A stretch of 64,000 nt of DNA from Aphanomyces cochlioides. Taxonomy: Eukaryota; Oomycota; Saprolegniomycetes; Saprolegniales; Verrucalvaceae. The stretch spans positions 868,001 through 932,000 of the forward strand of contig JAHQRK010000016.1 of NCBI GenBank assembly GCA_019828595.1, read 5' to 3'. The notes beneath the pieces are model-generated. The model was not told the origin of the DNA, made no database searches, and saw only the letters and a program-made list of their open reading frames with translations. Position numbers and translations under genes: made by a program. Of the stretch, positions 11,382-25,883 are shown piece by piece (position 1 is the stretch's first letter; each line of letters opens with the position of its first letter).

Positions 11382-14300
11382 ATGGACGATGGATCTTCGT
11401 CCAAAGCAATTAGAGCGAGCGCGAGAAAGGAAGTGGAGAAGAGAGACACAGCATTTTCAAACAGTTCTCGATGGATTGATTCAGAGGAATATGAGCGTTT
11501 GGCGACGATGACGGCCCGCGAAAAAGAGGAAGAGCTAAGATTAAGTCAACCATCGATTCAACTGTACAAACCCACGACTAAAGTATGGAACCCACCATCA
11601 AAAGTCCCATTACACAAGAGAAAAATGCCCGACTTGGACTTGCCTAAGAGTCTAAAACAATTTTCGCCGGCTCCTCCTTCCAGACCTGCCATGGCATCGT
11701 CACGACCAACTCGACCGAGGGAGCTCAAGATTCGTTCAATTGCTGAAAATAAACAGCCATCCTGTCAAGTTCCTGTCCCTAGCTCCTGCAGCCCTCGTTT
11801 TGAATCCATTGATTCACTTCGTGACGCTAACAAGGATATATATGCTGCACTGGTTGCTCGATTTCGGTACAATAAACATATTGCAAGTCCTGTCAAAAGC
11901 TCCAGCTTGAACGACGTTCACACAATAGAAGACGCAATATTATACTTCCTGATCGAGAAGCACAAGAAAAACGTCCTGTACTTCCAACGAGAAAAGCAAA
12001 AGCCAGATCAGCCATATCGCCCATACGATCTCACGCGCATTGAACCCCTCACCCACAACAACAAAGAAGAGCATTTCCTTATGAGTGCCACAAACCTTGT
12101 CCACTACAAAGCCAATGAAAATGTCGAATGTATTCCAGTCGCTGAATGGGTCTATCATAGTCACATGTTCGATCATCTTCTCAAAGGCATCCCTTTGTTT
12201 CAACAACTCCTTCGCCGCCGTATGTTTACAAATTGGAATTTAAATGTGAAAATGAGCCTGTATCGAGAATCACGGCAAAGACTGTGCGCCACATTGCACT
12301 GTTCACGGTTAGCATTTTGCCGAGCCCTGAGGGATATTCGTAGCGCCAGCACCTCGATAACACAGTTTTTCCAGGTCAGAGGTGAACCTACTAATAAAGC
12401 AATGACGTTAAGCGAGTGGAATCGCGTTCAAGAACTGATGTACGAAATTGGGCGATGTTTGTCAAATCTCACGATTATCTGCAGGGTTGGTGATTTAGGA
12501 ACACGCCTAATTGACGCCAAAGCAACGGTCAATACTGCATTGCACATGCTTGTTCAATCTATTCGAGACGCCAGCTCGCCTGATGACTTTTTGGAGCAGC
12601 TCGAAAATACTGATATGTACAAAATGCGCCAGGCATATCCAGAGTGGAAATCCATTCCAATAGCAATTCTGAAGAAATTTAGAAGTACAAACGCGGAACA
12701 AGTAGAGCAAGCTCAACACGATATTAAGCTGCTCCCCTCTCTCTTTCGGCTGATTCAGTACATCTTCACAGAAAGTCTATACTCTATGGTACGTCCTAGT
12801 TACGCCAATATCAGACATTACAAATCTTAGGTCTTGGAATCAACAAATTTAATGTACCAGCAATTTTCAACTGCAGAAGGATCTTCAATCACTGTTGCTG
12901 TATCCTTTACTCTACACGATGCTGGAGGAATGGTGTTAACACCAACAGAGAGCGATGTACTACATCATTCTATGCAGGCCGTGTCAAGGCTCGTTGCCCT
13001 CTTCAACAGTTACTCAAACGAGCGCCACCTTGAAGACTATTTGTCCCCAAGCGAGCTGAACAGCCTTTCTATCGAAAGAAACACTCTATTTGGTATGCGG
13101 CTTGTGGACTTGTTGAAATTAGATTCATGTTTTCATTTGGGAGTGCAAAAGATTCGGACGGCAGTAAAAACTGCATACCATAAAGTAGCTTCTCAAGTCA
13201 ATTCATTTGAGGCTCTCAGGCCAATCTACAGATCCCTGCATGATCCAGGCGAAGCACTACCAAGTATCGACAGCATCTCGAATTATTCATCAGATTTATC
13301 CAACTTGCTCAAGACAATTCACTCTCGAATCGGTCGGCTGGACATGTGGCAGCATCAATGCCATAAAACACAAGTAAGTACAAGTGAACTGAAGCATTGT
13401 GGGACACTTTTGTACAGACGAGTTGGAGCATTGGCTTTATGGAAATACATTGCCGTCATATCATCACTGAACTACTGGATAAAATCAACAGCGAGCGCAA
13501 CAATGCTCATCAGCTCTTAGAAGATCTGACTACACGAGGAATTCTTCATTGCGTGACAGCTCTGAAAGATGCAATTGCTTTACTGGACGAGCGGCCACAG
13601 GTCACTGAAGCTTTTTGTGAGCAAAAACGATCTGTACGGCAGGTTAATGACAATGAAAGACACTTGTTTCAAGACATTAAAATGGTAAGGTAGCAACGAT
13701 TTGGAATGAATGATGCGTGGTAGGTTGAAGAAGCATTTAAAGCTCTGCGAGCTTGTTGTCCCTATGCTGCTGCCAACTGTATTGGACAGTTCAACTTAAT
13801 CCATGCACTACAAGCAAAATATGCATTGAGCTACCAAGCCAATTTGAAATTTAGCAAAAAGATGTTACCTGTTATTGCTCAACAAGTGTCTCAAATATTG
13901 CAGAGGCTTACAACGCAGTGCAAGCGTATTCTAACAGCGCTAGAGAACAATGTTACAGTTCGAAATGCACAAAACACTATTACTGGAAAAACCGATTTTG
14001 AAAGCAAACTCAATTCTTTGAATGGTATGTCCTTATAGATGTACAGTATTTAATATAATCGTGCAAACTAGAAATAAAATCTGAGCTGGACTCAATATCG
14101 CAATCCTCCTCAATGTATATTGAGTATCAACAGATTATGGTTTGCAGAGGCAAATACTCCGGTTCTTTTACTCGTCGTTTAGGGTATCAGAGTCACTCCG
14201 GTGTCGCTGTTAGAAGTTGCTCGATCATTATGGAGCGAAGTACATGATGTATGGAAACTTTGCCAAGAATGGCGAATGGCTCATGCTGTGATGCATGCTC

Positions 14301-17300
14301 ACAAGTTTGTTGTTCAATCATGGGCCAGTAATTGAGTTGTTGTACGATTCCACTCTTATATTGTACTAGAAAATCAAACTAAGACAAGGGAGTTCCTCGT
14401 CCGGTATTAGAACACAGATATTTCCAAGCTTACATGCGATAGGGCTGAGAGTATTAAATGTCGATATGAGAACAAGATTTTCATAGCCATCAAGACTGAA
14501 TTACATGCATTTTTGCGACAATTAGATCTTACTGTCGAGCTTGGGGCGCCATATATCAAGCCACTGCATTGGGAACAGATATTTAAGGTTTCGTTTGCTT
14601 TTGGTTCTAGCACTGTTACATTGCGTAGACTCTTGGTGCAGATTTGAATATTCAGACGTTTTCTTTGAAGCAGTTGAACGATCTCGACATATGGTCACAC
14701 GCAGATAAAGTACGAAACATCACTTACCATGCTCGAGTGGATGCAGAGACTGAGGTACAACTGAATGCCATGAAAGCCAAGTGGGCAGCAGCAGAGCTGA
14801 TATGCAAAGGTGAGAGTAAACTTACACCTTATTCAACTTTGCTCAGGATTGGAGCTTGATCAAGTAGCAGTTGATGAATTACTTGCTACATTGGATGACG
14901 ACCTTGTCCAAGTTCAGCTACTCATGCAGAAGACATCTCAGCCGGCTCTGTACGAAGCACTTGTCAACTGGAGTAATGAGATCAATTATATACAAGACAC
15001 ACTGGAACTGTGGGTGTCCGCGCAAATTGACTGGTTGAAGCTAGAGCACATCTTTCAATTACCCGATATTCAGCAAAGCGTTCGACATGCCAACGTAGAA
15101 TTTCAAATGCTTTCGCGAAAATGGAAGTCAATGATGAAAGGGGTACGAAATACCACTTCACTGCAATATTGTGTCCGTGAAGTGACGAACAGTAAGTCAA
15201 ACAAGCATCAGACACTTGAAAATGTTAATAGGAACATTCTTGAGTGATGCCAAGGCAGTGTTTGAGAGGATATGGAAGCAACTTTTGCTATTTTTGCAAG
15301 ACAAAAGACAGGAATTTCCTCGATTCAGTTTTGTATCTGATCGAGAACTTCTTTTTATATTGGCAGGCTCAACATTGAGCCTTTGTCAACAAAACCAAGA
15401 AAACAATTGTCAACTCAATTCCGTTGTTACGAAATGTTTCGAGTACATCAACAGGGTCGCTTTAAAGGCGAGTCCAATCCTTCGTAAGATATCAATCCCA
15501 AAATTGAAGCCGACAACTCCTCAAAAATCGTTCAGAGTCTCGACATCCAAAGCCGATCTATTTGACTATCCTGTTTGGTCTATAAGTAAATTGAATCCTA
15601 ACCTTCATTGACATAGGAAGATTATGCCGAAACAGAACAGACGGAAATATATGCTATCTACGGCAAGAACGAGGAAAGTGTTCAACTCAATTCAAATGTG
15701 AAGATTACACAACGTCCAGAGGAATGGATGAAAGAATTGGCCAAAGTGATTCGACGAACAATGAAGGATGGATTAAAAATATTGACATCGGAGGATTCAA
15801 ATCTTCTTGCATATTACCTACACAACAAATCACGTTTGTGGTTTCTACTAATATTCATTCAATTCTGAATAGATTCTGACAAATCGCGTGAATTGCTTCA
15901 TGGATTGATTGATCAATGGCCGCTACAGCTCATTGTGTTATCAATTCGCATATTCTTCACATTAGAAGTTACTAAATGGGTGAGCAACTCTCAACCCTTT
16001 GAAGAAGTGCTTGGGCACATGGAAACAAATGTACGCCTGAGGAGAGGGCAATGGTAAATTGTTCGTAGGTTGAGGTGTGTATCAGCGAATTGCAGCAAAG
16101 CGCCTCTCCCGTGCGACATCAAGAACTTTCTACGATTACCCTCTGCTTTTTGAACAATATTAACATCCTCAGACGGTAGGATTCTCGTCCGAATTTCAAA
16201 CTTAATACTGCCCAGTCTGAAAAGCAGCAAGCAGACTGGTTTTGACTGGAGTCTAATGTTGCAGTATCGTTGGAGAAGCGATACCCAATCATGTCTTGTG
16301 ACCCATGGAGTAAAGACGTATGATTATGGGTAGGGGCTCAAAAGATGCATTAATACCATTGTCTGTACACTGTAGATATGAGTATTTAGGACCATACTCG
16401 GCAATCGCTATGACACCATTGACCGAGCGCATGATGTGGAATATGAGCATGGCCTTTCGCTTACATTCCGGCGCTTTTGTTTATGGGGAAACAGGGGTGA
16501 GCAAACAAGCTACAATTCGTGAACTAGTCCAATCGATTGGAGTCTTGTGTGTGATATATGACTGCTCAATTCAATTAAATTTGCATCAACTTGGACGAAT
16601 TCTAAGAGGACTTATTCAGTGCCAAGCATATTTGTCCGTGGTACGTTGAAACACAGGACTCACCGAAAGTCTAAAATTGACAAGGTGGGTTTGGAGCACG
16701 TGGACTCAGAAATATTTCAATTGTTTGTTAACCAAATCAAGCGCATTCAACAAGCCTTAAAGACTCACAAAGAGAAAATCTACCTTGATGGATATCTTGT
16801 GGGTCTACAGACTCACCATACTTATCATCAAAATTTCGGTATATTTTGCAAGCTGACAGCGAGTTCTGAATCAAGGGTCTCACCAATGTTGAATCTATGT
16901 GCTTCAGCATTTCTACCTGTAGCTTGTCAGTTCTCTTTGCCGGATGCCACAATTATAATTAAAGTTTACTTTGCAAGCATGGGATTTATTCAAGTTGATC
17001 GGCTTACCAAACTACTGCACTCGTTTTTGCTACTGCTAAGATCAATGCATGGTAGTTCATCTGAAGAGCTACTTAGTATTCGCACTATTCGAAAGATTGT
17101 CGATTTGGTTCGCATATACTCCGAAATGTTTCAGTTAGTGCTTGCATCTATATGAAGAATCCTCATTTGCGATAGGGACGAAGAGCTAATTGTCGCCTAC
17201 TCGGTTTGGTATTCGATTGGCTCTCGCATTGTACCAGATCACAAGAGAGAAGTATTGGCACTTCTGCACAGCATCTTTCGCTTTCATTTTGTTGAATTGG

Positions 17301-20300
17301 ATATAACCAAAACAAAACAACACATCCACGAACAAATGGAAAACAAAATGCTAGCCCAAACTCCTATTGCATTGAAGAAAGTTGCTGAATTACATCATTT
17401 GAAGTCGACCTATGCCATCAACATCGTTACCGGTACTGACCTATCAAGTAATGTACTTCATTCAAACGTTTATCACCAGGAGCGATGTCAACGGGAAAAT
17501 CTACAACAATTGAACTTCTGAGGAGCCTAAAGAAATCTAGTGACGGTGAACCTCGTGCCAAATGCTTTCGCATTGCAGTGTCTACTTTGGGAACCACAGA
17601 GTTTTATGGCCATGTAACTTATTTTGAAGTGATACAACTAAAGATACAACATTTTTGTAGTTCAGTGCACAACAAAATGAATGGCTTGATGGAATCATAA
17701 CCCACTACATTCGTCAGAGGGCATCGGATGTGTCGAGAAAGCAGCACAATTATGTACCATGGTTAATATTTGATGGTGAAATGAGTAATGCGTGCATCGA
17801 ACCACTCTATTCGTCAAGCCAAGATCGATCTTATGCCCACTTGCCAAATGGAGAAATACTCGATACAAGCCAAATAAGAATATTCTTCGAGACTTGGTAG
17901 ACTCCTCTATACGCAAGATATTTATTTGAAATTATAGCTCTCTGGGACAATGGTCTCCATCGGCACTAAGTCGATTTGGTATACTTTATTTACCCGATGA
18001 TGTTCTACCGTATACAGTTTTCATCAAAGCGTGGCTATTGCGGTTGCAAAAAATGGCACCCCCGGTTGACGATCGAGTAATGAGCGTTATTCGCCAAATT
18101 ACTACACTGATGCGATCTCACCTCCCTGTCTTGATTGACATTGTTCGAACCAACTGCCACCCCAGCTATAGTTTCCATCCACCAACACACGTTCGCGGCA
18201 CGCAACGGCATATCTGACTTTTGATCTAGGTCAATAAACTGATATCCATTCTACACAGCTTTGTTAGTAAGGTGAGCGCAAACTCAGGAACCTTGAAAGC
18301 CGATATAACGTTGATGTACTTGTGTGCATGCACCTGGAGCCTTGGAGCAATCATAAGGCACTCAGCGCGACCACGTTTCCACGAGGTGCACTTCATAGTG
18401 GACTTATCATGGACAAACTTCTGTCATAGGCGTTACTGAGCGTAGCTCCAGAGCTTAAATGCCATGCATTGTTCATTCACGGCAAGACACTCTTTGACGT
18501 TTTTTGGCACACAGAAGGTCACAAAGTATCCCTATTTTCCTGGGCTTCAAAAATACATCGAATGGATTGGTCGTCAATTGCAAGCCACAACAGAATAATC
18601 GTGCCAAACGAGGTATTTTCATCTTTTCAATTTTATTCAACATTCCTCAGACGACAATCTGCATTGAGCAGTTGACATCTGTTCTCGCTAAGGAGAGGCA
18701 AAACATCTTGCTCGTGGGGTCAAGAGGTGTTGGAAAGTCAATGTACGTTCGACGGGCACTAAATACCCTGAGCGACCGCCATGTTGTACACACAATTCAC
18801 TTGAATAAACAAACAACTCCTGCAAATGTCCAGGTTATCAGTATCAATCACTGCATCCCATTTAATAGAAAATAGGGCAAAATAATGGCAGGTCTTGAAC
18901 GAAAGATGAAAGGGCTTTATGGACCTTCTACTGGAAAGCAAGCTGCCATATACCAAATTGAGGACCTGCACTTATCGCAGCATGTACTCAAAAATTTATA
19001 ACATTTGAATAACGAAAAATAGGAGTGTCAAGAGCAGCTACGCCAAATTGTTGACATTCGAGGTGTTTACAATCGACAGTTGTTTGATTTTATTGAACTG
19101 TCTGCTGTCGTAATTGTCGGTTTGGCTTCTTGGAATCGATCGAATTCCTTTCTGGAACTTCCTCGACGACTAGTGCGACATTTTCATCTGGTGATAACAA
19201 GAGAGTTCTAATACCCTCCTGATACTTAAATAGATATGGTGCCCTCAGCAATCTCCAGACACTTTGTTTCAAACATTCAAGTCATTACCCTCTTTTTTGG
19301 TTGAGCGGTTTGCTGTGCCATTATCAATTGAGACGTGTTGGAAAAGTTTGCAAGTACCCCTACTTCTGCTTCAAGCTGCCTGGGGTCACAGTTTTCAATC
19401 ACCACATGCAATATTTACTTTAGGAGACTTAATCAACGTTTATAGCTGTCTGTTACGAGCAGTGAAGTTGAATTTTGAGACAAAGAGGAAGCTGGAGTCA
19501 AGTACTCTGTATTTCACTCGAATATGCTTTCATTCCAAAATGTGCTTATCCTGTGGAGACGAGCGCAGCTACGATATGCTGATATCACCTATTCTCGAAG
19601 CCTTGGAATACGAGACAGTAAAAGAATGTTGTTTGTTCCCATTTACAAACAAGGGCGACGGAAATGGATATTCATTCTTAAATTTCGAGGCTGCTTCGAA
19701 GTTAATTCTAACTGGTACATCTTTTCAATCAAATGTATGATCCACGGGCGTAGGTGAGGAGAAATTTCAATGGCATCATCCAAATTTCAAGGACCCGGTA
19801 CTGAAAGAAATTACACCATTTCCTTCAGCCATCGATCACGTCATTCGAATCCTGATTAGCTTGTCTGATATCAAGTCACATTGTTTACTCGTGGGTGAGT
19901 AGTGTACTCGGGCAATATCAAAGGCTTAGCAAATTTAGGTCCAAAGGGTTGTGGAAAACGCACATCAGCCATTCTTGCTTGTGGTGTATTATCGTTTAAG
20001 TATTTTGAGATTCGAGAATCGATGCAAGTAGCGAAAACATTAAGAGAAATGCTGCTGAATATTGGAACTCGAGCTGTAAACTCTATCATCTATGTGGATG
20101 TGGACGAACTACCCTGCGAAGGAATACATCTATTGCTGCACGTTCTCCGAGATGGCGATATTCCACGGCCGATGTATGAGGAACAAGACCTCGAGATGAT
20201 AACGGAATCAGTGAGTAAACTACCATCACTCAAGCATATTATCCCAAGCAAAGCACAATGCTATGCATTATATCGAGATAACCTGAAGAAACACATGCGT

Positions 20301-23300
20301 ATTCTACTATCGATAAGGTAAACACTGTTCATTCTGACTGGATTCACCTTGCTCTTCCAAGGACTGAAAGAAATGTTCTGGACGAAATATGTGATTACCA
20401 CCCTGGGATTTTTCAGTCATGTAGTATTCATATTTTTAATCGTTGGTCAGTCAACACTCTCGACGCAATTGCCAAAGCATCGTCGATTCCTCCCATGGTG
20501 CATGAAGCATTACTTCGTATTCACAAGGAGTATTCGCTTGCACAAACCCAATCACCCGGTATAAATCGAATAAACTCATCGAAGGCGTTCAAAACTTTTA
20601 TTGAAACTTGGAAAAACATGCATTCCGATCGAAGGAAGGCTATTGACAAACTTCAGTACGATTATACGACATGTATCACGTCGTCAAATAAGGTTTCTGA
20701 TAATGCATTAGGCCTGAAGAACATGAAGCAACTCATTTTAGATATAAATATGTTGAATAAGCAAGAGAGAAAAGTCTCAAAGACACTGCGATCTCTCACA
20801 GCTTTTTCTGACGATCTTCAGAAAAGGCAATTGTTTCATGACATAAGAGATCATTAGTACATTGTAGATACAATAAACAACGAGCAGTCGAAGAAACTTT
20901 ACATGCAGAGTATCTCAAAGAAGATGTAGCCTACTGTGTCATGAAAACCACAATTGAAGAAGAAAGAAAAAATCTCCAAAGGGAGTTGGATCAGACAGTC
21001 CCAGAAATACAAGCAGCAATTGTATCGCTGAACAAAATCAACAAACTCCACATTACAGAAATGAAATCGTTTACATCTCCTCCGGATCTTGTCCGGCTCG
21101 TTATGCAAGCGGTACGTAATTTAGCTTGTCTTACTTCACAAAACAGCGTAGGTATGTGTACTACTTGGCCATGGCGCCTCACCAACGTGGGACGATGCGT
21201 TGTTTGTGTTGTGTGATATGCGCTTTCTGGACAAATTGCGATACTATGATAAAGACAATATTCATGATACGTACGAGCAGTGTGCTCTTGCCAAACTAAT
21301 CATACTTTCCCTCTTTAGCATCATGAAAAAATTGGACAAGTATATTCAGCATCCAAAATTTAATGAAGACGAAATGAAACGAGCCTCCATTGCGTCGACA
21401 TCTCTTTGTCGATGGGTTCTTGCAATGGTCAGATACCACAAAGTTATGGAGTATGTGCGACCAAAACAAGCCAAGTTAGAAACTGCGCATGGACAAATGG
21501 TATCTTGAATTTATGACGTGATAAATGAGTAGGCTGCAATAGGAAAGCCTGGAGTGCAAAGTAAGGGCCGCTATGGACGCGTGGAAAGTCAGTGAAGCAA
21601 AGGCAAGAAGTATTCATTCAGCGTGGACAGAAAACGAGGCAAAAAGACTGGCAACTGAGAAAGAGTTCCTAAAACTTCGAGAAACAACAGCTGCTGTAGA
21701 TCGAGTGAACGCAGTGTTTGAGAATTTGAAGCCTATCCTGCGCGGACGTCTCCGAGAAATTCAAGAAACTGAAGGAACTGTAATGGGGTTGGTTTATCTA
21801 TTTGATTTGTGCTTGCTCATAGATGTTATAGAGACAGCTTGATCTTAGCAGCCACATCGGCCTACTTGGGGAATGTTCCGCCCCTCAGAAGAAGCATACT
21901 TCTTTCCAAATGGACCAACGTATGCCGTCACGCATCATGCTCAGTCTCGTCCAGTATATTGGAATCTTCATTGGGTAGAAAGAATATGCAAGCATTATAT
22001 GCATCGAGTCCATTGACTGCCAATGGAGTTCTGACAAACTTCCATTTGCTACATCGCTGGCGACATACCCTTCCATATGTGAAATATCCTTTGCTATGGG
22101 ATCCTACGGTGACTCTGTGACATTAATTTAATACTAATAGTTCATGCGCAGGGATTGGCAACAACGTGGATTAAGTCGACAGAGCGAATGACACTTGAAG
22201 TCATCTCAGCCATTGATCCAGTGATTATGTCGCGGCTCGAAATGTCTCTGCCAAATGCTAACGTCGTGGTAAGCTGATTTATCGCATGTCATTCATTTCA
22301 AGTGTAGATTCTTGTGGATCATGTCGCCTACTGTGAAGAGGCAACTTTATGGGAAATTTTGCATGCATTGTCGAGCCACAAGGTTAAAAGACCTGTATTT
22401 TTTGTTGCCGAGTTTGATTGTACGAAGACATGGAGCATCCGGGTATGAACTGCGCACCTCAAAAGTTCAAGCTCACTTCGACTCTCAGTTGTTAGAATCT
22501 TTTTGTGTCGTAAACTTCGAGCTTGAAGGGTCGGACTTAGAGGAATTTGTCGTTCAATGTTTTCATTCTCACTTCTTCGCACCTCAAGAGGTAGGTCAAG
22601 GCGCTCGTCATCTCTCAGTTATTATATAGACGGAAATGCGAGCATTGAACGAGAGACTTTTGGACGACTTACGCCATCGACGAATGCATATTGACTCTCT
22701 CATTAAACAAATCGCACTGTCCAAGAAAAATTTGTTGACGTGTGAAGACGATATGACAACACTTGTAACTCGTATGAATGCTTTGACCCAAGTTCTTGGA
22801 AGCATCGAAATCAAATCGAATGCAATTATCTATCATCAAAACAACCGCAAGGCATTTAATATGTAATAAGGCAAATCGCATGTGCTTTTTAACGAGACTG
22901 ACATAGAATTGGTCACAGAGGTCGAATATTGCTAAATGCAGCCAGTCTTTTTGGAACCAAGAGCCAACATAAATACATCACAATGCTGAGACAGAGTTTA
23001 TCAACTCTTTCCATGGATGTTGTCATCAAGCCGCCAATCGAAGTATGCCAGCAATTGACAAATTCATTCATACGTGAATATATTCATGGCCTTGCCCCTG
23101 AGAAGCACATTGCGTTTTGCTTTTACGTTGTTATGGGCATCTGCGAAAATGACCATCCTGCTCTTGTCAACTTGTGTAAAGTTCGAATATCTGCCTTCAG
23201 AGAGCCATCTTTTGAAGGTTTGCATATATGCGACGACCGAACATCACCTACACTTACGCATGTGGTTGCATCTACTCTGATTGAGTCCACAATACAAATT

Positions 23301-25867
23301 TGTACGGATAGAATTTTGGCCAAATGCTTAGATGCTACCCACGCGGTAAGTAAACGAAAAAGTCTCTTCTCATGACGATGATAGATGGGCATGGTCAGTG
23401 TTTTGGATGGCTCGGCACGAATTTTTGTTACTCGAGACGGCACTAAAAGGTCAAGATCAATGGTGTACATCTTGTCGAAATGGCAGACAATTATGAATAT
23501 TCCAGCATTTTCGGGGCTATTGGATGATGTCGATAAGCACCTAAATTCCTATGAAGTGTATTCGGCATCAACTCCCCACTCACTTCGCGATTTACCATCA
23601 ACAGCTTTTACTGCTTCCCTACACATTCTTGCTAAATTTATTCTGGTCGTTCTGTCGCATGACATCATTGTAAGCTCATCCGTCGCAAAATGAAACCTCA
23701 TCATCCCTTAGACGGAATCGATTTTGCATGATGTGATATGTTCTCTTCTTCCCGACGTCCAGATCCGAAGTTTATCCTTAGCAGAAATGGCAATACAAAG
23801 CGACGGCCGTCGACCTATCGCTTTGCGGTTTAAACCAGAAATGGTGGTACATCCGTTGTGGTATCTGATTGAGGTACGAAGAAGCCATCACTCGCAGCTT
23901 GAATACTCCTTTAGTCCGCGATGAGTACTGGGATTCGGGAAGACGACATCTCGTACTTTTCATTTGCTACTCCAGAAGTTTCAGCATTGGCATTGCGAAC
24001 ACTAAAAGAGGCTGCTCTACATGGCGGATGGGTGATCCTCCAGGCACGTCTCCGCGTAATACATCTTTCATTGATTCATGGTCGTAGGACTTGGATCGTA
24101 TTCGTCAATCCGATATTATTGAACTATCTCGTCATTTGGAGGGTATTGCTGAAGGTGACTTCAGTGTCCACTCTGATTTCAGACTCTGGCTCGTCAACAA
24201 TAATGCTGACAATTTGTTTCCCACATGCGATATGAAGATTTATTACTTTGACCCTGCTAGTGTCGTGCGCCGTGGGTTTTCATATGTGAATGGTAATGAT
24301 TTCCACTCCAAATATGTTCACGGACTGCTATTATTCCATTTAATCCTTGAAAATGGCTTACATTCTGCCAGTTCAAGAATCCCTACATCAACGTCAGGGC
24401 TTAGTGAACTCGAACAGGCCGATTTGCTACTTCAGTCCCTCTGTGATGAAAAAGATGTACCACTTGGCATTTCAGCTGAAGGATGGAATTCCTCGCAGAT
24501 TGCGTCGATCTTGGTATCGCTTTACAAAAGCAAAATTGCCGACGAAGCTGTTAAGAACCAGTACGACATTCTATACAAATGGTGTCTCGAGCTAATCTCC
24601 AACACTCCCACCGACGACAACAGCCTGACTAAGTGGCATCATCGGTTGCGCCAAGTAGCGTCAACAATCAGAATAACTGATGCAGACTATGTGAAGAATG
24701 AGGTGACGAGAGCTCCATTTCCAAGGCAATCGCTGACATCACCATGGGATGTGCTTTGTATCAATGCTGCTGCTTTGGGTCTGCCTGAAACTCTTGATTC
24801 ATATTTCGATTGGAAAGTTGTTGATACAACTTTGAATCAATTGATTCACTTGGTAAAACTGTCTTGACATGAATGTACTAATGTAGAGTAGACGTCGCTG
24901 CCCCCATCAATCGAAGGCCGTGAACGATATCTCGAAGCGATCAAGGTAGACATTGTCACAATATCCTACTAACCGGATATAGTTTCAACTGCCCAAGGAA
25001 TCCGCCTTCCAGCATGCTGCTCGGAAGGCATGGCACACGTCTTCAAACAGCCTCGAGAAGACTTTATGGCATGAAATGATCGCTCTTGAGAAATATCTAA
25101 CTAAAGTGTGGGCATGTCTGCGGTCTCAGTCCGAAAACAATTTGGACTGTATTTTCCAGTCTGGTCTGATTGCTCCTTGCCTGTTATCAGCATATGCATC
25201 GCCATTGCGCCTTCGAGACTGGATCACATGGCTTCAAGCCTCTGTCTCAATGTACCAAGAGTGGCTGTGGACACTCCGTTGTCCTTTAATCCGACTTCAA
25301 GCATTCCAAAACCCTCAAGGTACATCAAAATTCGATAGGATCAATAACTCGCTTTTCTAGCTTTGCTAATGACCATGCTCAACATGTATGCGCTAGCACA
25401 CGAAATACCGGTGTGCGATCTGTGTCTTGCAGCCTGTCGACCCACATTAACGACAAATGTACCGAAGATGCAAATTGCACACCTCTTCTTTCGAGTAGGA
25501 CTTGCCCTCGTATGCTTTTTCAATAATATTTGCATAGAATGCCAAATGGGATGGTCATCATCTTTGCTCTCTTGATGACAACGAACATTTGATTCAACGA
25601 AGTCCACCAATCGAGTACTATCTTGAGTTCCTCAAAAGTGTCTAACCTCAGTTGTGTAGAATATTTGCTTGGCAATTGAAAGATGTTGAAGACGCGCTCT
25701 TTGCATGCCCAATCTACTCGTACTACTACACGAACTTGCCGAATGCTGGCTTGGTTTCCCCAACAACCAAACTCTTGGGCACAATCTACTTCCCCACACG
25801 GTCCAATATCGATTTGTACCATGCCAAAGGCGTCGTGTGCGTGCTGAACGAAGCATTCCACTCGTAG
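11382..25867 (+). CDS. Axonemal-type dynein heavy chain with degenerate AAA1
   Basis: Giant motor subunit, interrupted by several dozen introns of about 40-50 nt; the joins checked restore frame with GT-AG sites. The start is the first ATG, at 11382. In order: a Ser/Pro-rich N-terminus; tail (11.9-14 kb); linker region (14-16.2 kb); AAA1 entered by YEYLGPYSAIAMTPLTERM at about 16.37 kb; AAA2 with Walker A GAMSTGKS near 17.48 kb and WLIFDGEM; AAA3 with GSRGVGKS near 18.72 kb; AAA4 with GPKGCGKRT near 19.94 kb; stalk coiled coil and microtubule-binding region (20.6-21.5 kb, FTSPPDLVRLVMQAV and YDKDNI); AAA5 and AAA6; and a C-terminal domain ending GVVCVLNEAF. AAA1, the main motor site, lacks Walker A (GETGVSKQ), Walker B DE (VG) and the sensor Asn. 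No stop or frame loss was seen outside introns, so it is probably a real, divergent gene and not a relic. Confidence 0.88.
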
Positions 25868-25883
25868 AACAAAGCTGTAGATA

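Noticed and set aside
11382..25867. The dynein gene as a pseudogene, because it breaks into many short open frames.
   Set aside because: The breaks coincide with GT-AG introns of about 40-50 nt and the conserved blocks continue in frame through AAA6 and the C-terminus.
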